From JBJXGC01 sp046154545 (lineage in GTDB: Bacteria; Chloroflexota; Dehalococcoidia; Tepidiformales; Tepidiformaceae): a stretch of DNA of 24,804 nucleotides. Position 1 is the first letter of the stretch. Each line of letters begins with the position of its first letter. Where the stretch lies: NCBI GenBank assembly GCA_046154545.1, contig JBJXGC010000035.1, positions 1-24,804 on the forward strand. Reading direction: 5' to 3'. The position numbers were made by a program, and so were the translations under genes. The notes under the pieces are model-generated. The model ran no database searches and was not told the origin of the DNA. It saw only the letters and a list, made by a program, of their open reading frames with translations. Below are positions 23,133 through 24,804 of the stretch, piece by piece.

Positions 23133-24185
23133 CTACCGGCGGGTGGCGGCGATCAGGGTCTCGGCCAACCGCGTGCGGAAGACCGGGTCGGAAAGCCTGC
23201 GCAGGCGCGGCCCGAGTTCGGGGAGGAACACGCGCACGGCGTCGTTGCCGCGGATGAAGACCTCGGTGAAGGTCCAGCTGTTATGCAGCGTGCTCTGCCA
23301 CCACTGCTCGACCGCCGCCTCGCATTCGCCGCGGGAGAGCCGGACGTGGCGTCCGTAGGCCGTGGCGTAGGCCTCCACCTGCGGCGGCGACCCGGTGAGC
23401 CCACTGAAGTCGAGGGCGCGGAGCAGATGGAAGGCGCGGGGATTGACCCGGGCGCGCTCCCAGTCGATCACGGCGAGCACGTCCAGGCCGTCGCCAAAGA
23501 GGACGTTCCGGTCGTGGAAGTCGCAGTGGTCGATCTGTTCGGGCAAGCCGTCGAAATCGGTATGTGGCCGCGCCGCCCCTCCTTCCAGGAGGTCCAGTTG
23601 TTCGCGGAGGGCGTCCTGGGCCTCGAGCCGGTCGGCCGAAGGGGCGGGATAGTAGCGGATCACGTCATCGACGCGGCTGAGGGCGGCGATGGACTGATCG
23701 GTGTCCCACTCGACCTCGCTGCGGCCACGGGCCTCGAGCACCGGGTCACGGTAGCCCACCAGGAGGGCCTGGATCCGCCCCTGGAGGTCGCCGAGGACGG
23801 CCGCCTCCGCGACCGTGACCTCGCCGCGCTGGAGGGGGCGATGTTCGAGCCAGGGGAAGACAGCCGCGAGCCGGTCACCCACGCTGACGACGGTTTCCCC
23901 GGTCAGGGCGGCCAGGGGCCGGCAGACAGGGATGCCGTGGTCACCGGCCCAGGCGATGAGGCGGTGCTCGGCTTCGGCGAGGTCGCGCGGCTTGTCTGGT
24001 CTGAAGAGCCGCACGCACCGGTGCCCCTGGTCCGTCTCCGCCCTGAAGTTCGGGTTGAGGACGGAGCGCGCCACGGGCACCGGCTCGCCAACGAGGCGGA
24101 GGCCGTAGCCCTCGAGGACGGCGCGGATCAGCCCTGCCGGTGCCTCTTGCGCGTCATCCGGCGGACCCTGGAGTTCGAAGGTCAT
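23133..24185 (-). CDS. APH/choline-kinase-like phosphotransferase
   Basis: A 350-residue protein with the protein-kinase-like fold of aminoglycoside/choline/homoserine phosphotransferases. The catalytic loop is H220-C-D222-F-H-D-R-N227 (H-x-D-x-x-x-x-N), and the metal-binding motif V-I-D241-W-E follows at 239-243. The N-lobe contains L-N-P-N-F-R-A-E-T (43-51) and R-C-V-R-L-F (56-61), where the nucleotide-binding lysine is normally found. The substrate is unknown; antibiotic, homoserine and choline-like substrates all occur in the family. ATG 24185 has AGGAGG seven bases upstream. The gene overlaps the end of the glycosylase gene by 32 bases, so the two are probably co-transcribed. Confidence 0.85.
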   Translation of the reverse strand: MTFELQGPPDDAQEAPAGLIRAVLEGYGLRLVGEPVPVARSVLNPNFRAETDQGHRCVRLFRPDKPRDLAEAEHRLIAWAGDHGIPVCRPLAALTGETVVSVGDRLAAVFPWLEHRPLQRGEVTVAEAAVLGDLQGRIQALLVGYRDPVLEARGRSEVEWDTDQSIAALSRVDDVIRYYPAPSADRLEAQDALREQLDLLEGGAARPHTDFDGLPEQIDHCDFHDRNVLFGDGLDVLAVIDWERARVNPRAFHLLRALDFSGLTGSPPQVEAYATAYGRHVRLSRGECEAAVEQWWQSTLHNSWTFTEVFIRGNDAVRVFLPELGPRLRRLSDPVFRTRLAETLIAATRR

Positions 24186-24804
24186 GGGCGGCCTCCTCTG
24201 CGAACGGACATCGTGGCGCGAGCGTGCACTGCGCGCACTTCGGGGCGCGCTTGAGGCAGAGGTGCTTGGCGTGGAGGACAATGAGCGCGTGCCATTCACC
24301 CCAGGCGTCCGGGTCGGGCAGGAGCCGTCCTTCGAAGAAGCGCTGCCAGTCGCCGTAGGAGCCGCACCCGGCCCTGAACCCGAGCCGGCCGAAGAGGCGC
24401 ATCGTGTAGGCATCGACCACGAACGCGGGCTGGCGGGCGCAGTAAAGGACGATGCTGTCGGCCGTCTCGGGCCCGATCCCCCAGGTGGCGATCAACTCCT
24501 GGCGGAGTTGGACAGGCGCGAGGCCGAGGAGCCCTTCGAACGAACCGTGGCGTCCGATGAGCGCGGCGAACTCGCGCAGCTTTCGGGCCTTCTGGCGGAA
24601 CTGGCCGCTCGGCAGGATGAGCGCTTCGAGGGCAGCCGGGTCCAGGGCGGCGAGCGCTGCCGGGTCCAGCGCGCCGGCAAGCCTAAGGTTGTCCAGCGCG
24701 CGCTCGGCGTTCGTCCAGGCGGTGTTCTGGACGAGGATGGCGCCGGCGGCGATCTCGAAAGGGTCGGTGCCCGGGCCCCAGACCCAGCCGCGCCAGGCGT
24801 GCAT
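24154..24804 (-). CDS. endonuclease III-like DNA glycosylase (HhH-GPD, 4Fe-4S), probably cut by the window edge
   Basis: The visible 216 residues have the HhH-GPD core. V-Q-N-T-A-W-T-N (25-32), the helix-hairpin-helix G-I-G-P-E-T-A (109-115) and catalytic Asp131 in F-V-V-D-A-Y-T are all present. The iron-sulfur loop is Cys183-x6-Cys190-x2-Cys193-x5-Cys199. The lysine that gives endonuclease III its lyase activity is Glu113 here, so this should be a monofunctional glycosylase, like the alkyl-base MagIII group. An ATG sits exactly on the last base of the window (24804-24802). Relatives usually have some 10-20 more residues before this point, so the true start is probably outside. Confidence 0.85.
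   Translation of the reverse strand: MHAWRGWVWGPGTDPFEIAAGAILVQNTAWTNAERALDNLRLAGALDPAALAALDPAALEALILPSGQFRQKARKLREFAALIGRHGSFEGLLGLAPVQLRQELIATWGIGPETADSIVLYCARQPAFVVDAYTMRLFGRLGFRAGCGSYGDWQRFFEGRLLPDPDAWGEWHALIVLHAKHLCLKRAPKCAQCTLAPRCPFAEEAAHDLRTPGSAG

Overview
The window is GC-rich bacterial chromosome with 18 real protein genes, one gene remnant and no RNA genes that I can see. The organism is probably a member of the Chloroflexota, perhaps Dehalococcoidia-like. That rests on three Tat-exported, Asp-rich lipoprotein peptide-binding proteins opening with an N-Y-W motif, on the gene mix, and on base composition. It is an inference from family resemblance, not a phylogeny.

Region 1 (1-1420): the 3' end of an alpha/beta hydrolase on the plus strand converges on a two-gene ribosomal operon, rplK-rplA, on the minus strand. 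The operon lacks its usual neighbours nusG and rplJL.

Region 2 (1545-12066, all minus strand): two peptide-type ABC importer cassettes stand back to back. In transcription order they are permease B2, permease C2, SBP3, intrinsic terminator, SBP2, SBP1, permease B1, permease C1. No ATP-binding subunit is present. SBP3 and SBP2 are near-identical tandem copies. SBP1 is distant, but its signal peptide closely matches that of SBP2. Each binding-protein gene appears to have its own sigma70-type promoter, and strong hairpins separate several genes, so expression is probably set gene by gene.

Region 3 (12268-15132, plus strand): a class I/II aminotransferase that looks leaderless, a lipoprotein FKBP-type prolyl isomerase, and a short orphan ImuB-like Y-family polymerase homologue. 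A LexA/SOS-type box fills the -35/-10 spacer of the ImuB-like gene.

Region 4 (15149-21401, minus strand): DinB-like protein, RibD, ABC exporter ATPase plus permease, MFS transporter, and a DapF-like epimerase whose two catalytic cysteines are both serine. A heptanucleotide tandem repeat forms the 3' end of the DapF-like gene.

Region 5 (21402-24804): a structured non-coding stretch with two large hairpins and a truncated carboxymuconolactone-decarboxylase-like remnant, then nudC (plus). A 0.5 kb GC-rich tandem-repeat region follows. Last come a phosphotransferase and an endonuclease III-like glycosylase (minus) that overlap each other.

I found no clear case of a wholly new multi-gene system. 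The best leads are the SOS-boxed solo ImuB-like gene, the Ser/Ser DapF variant, the hairpin element abutting a truncated gene, and the binding-protein gene array.
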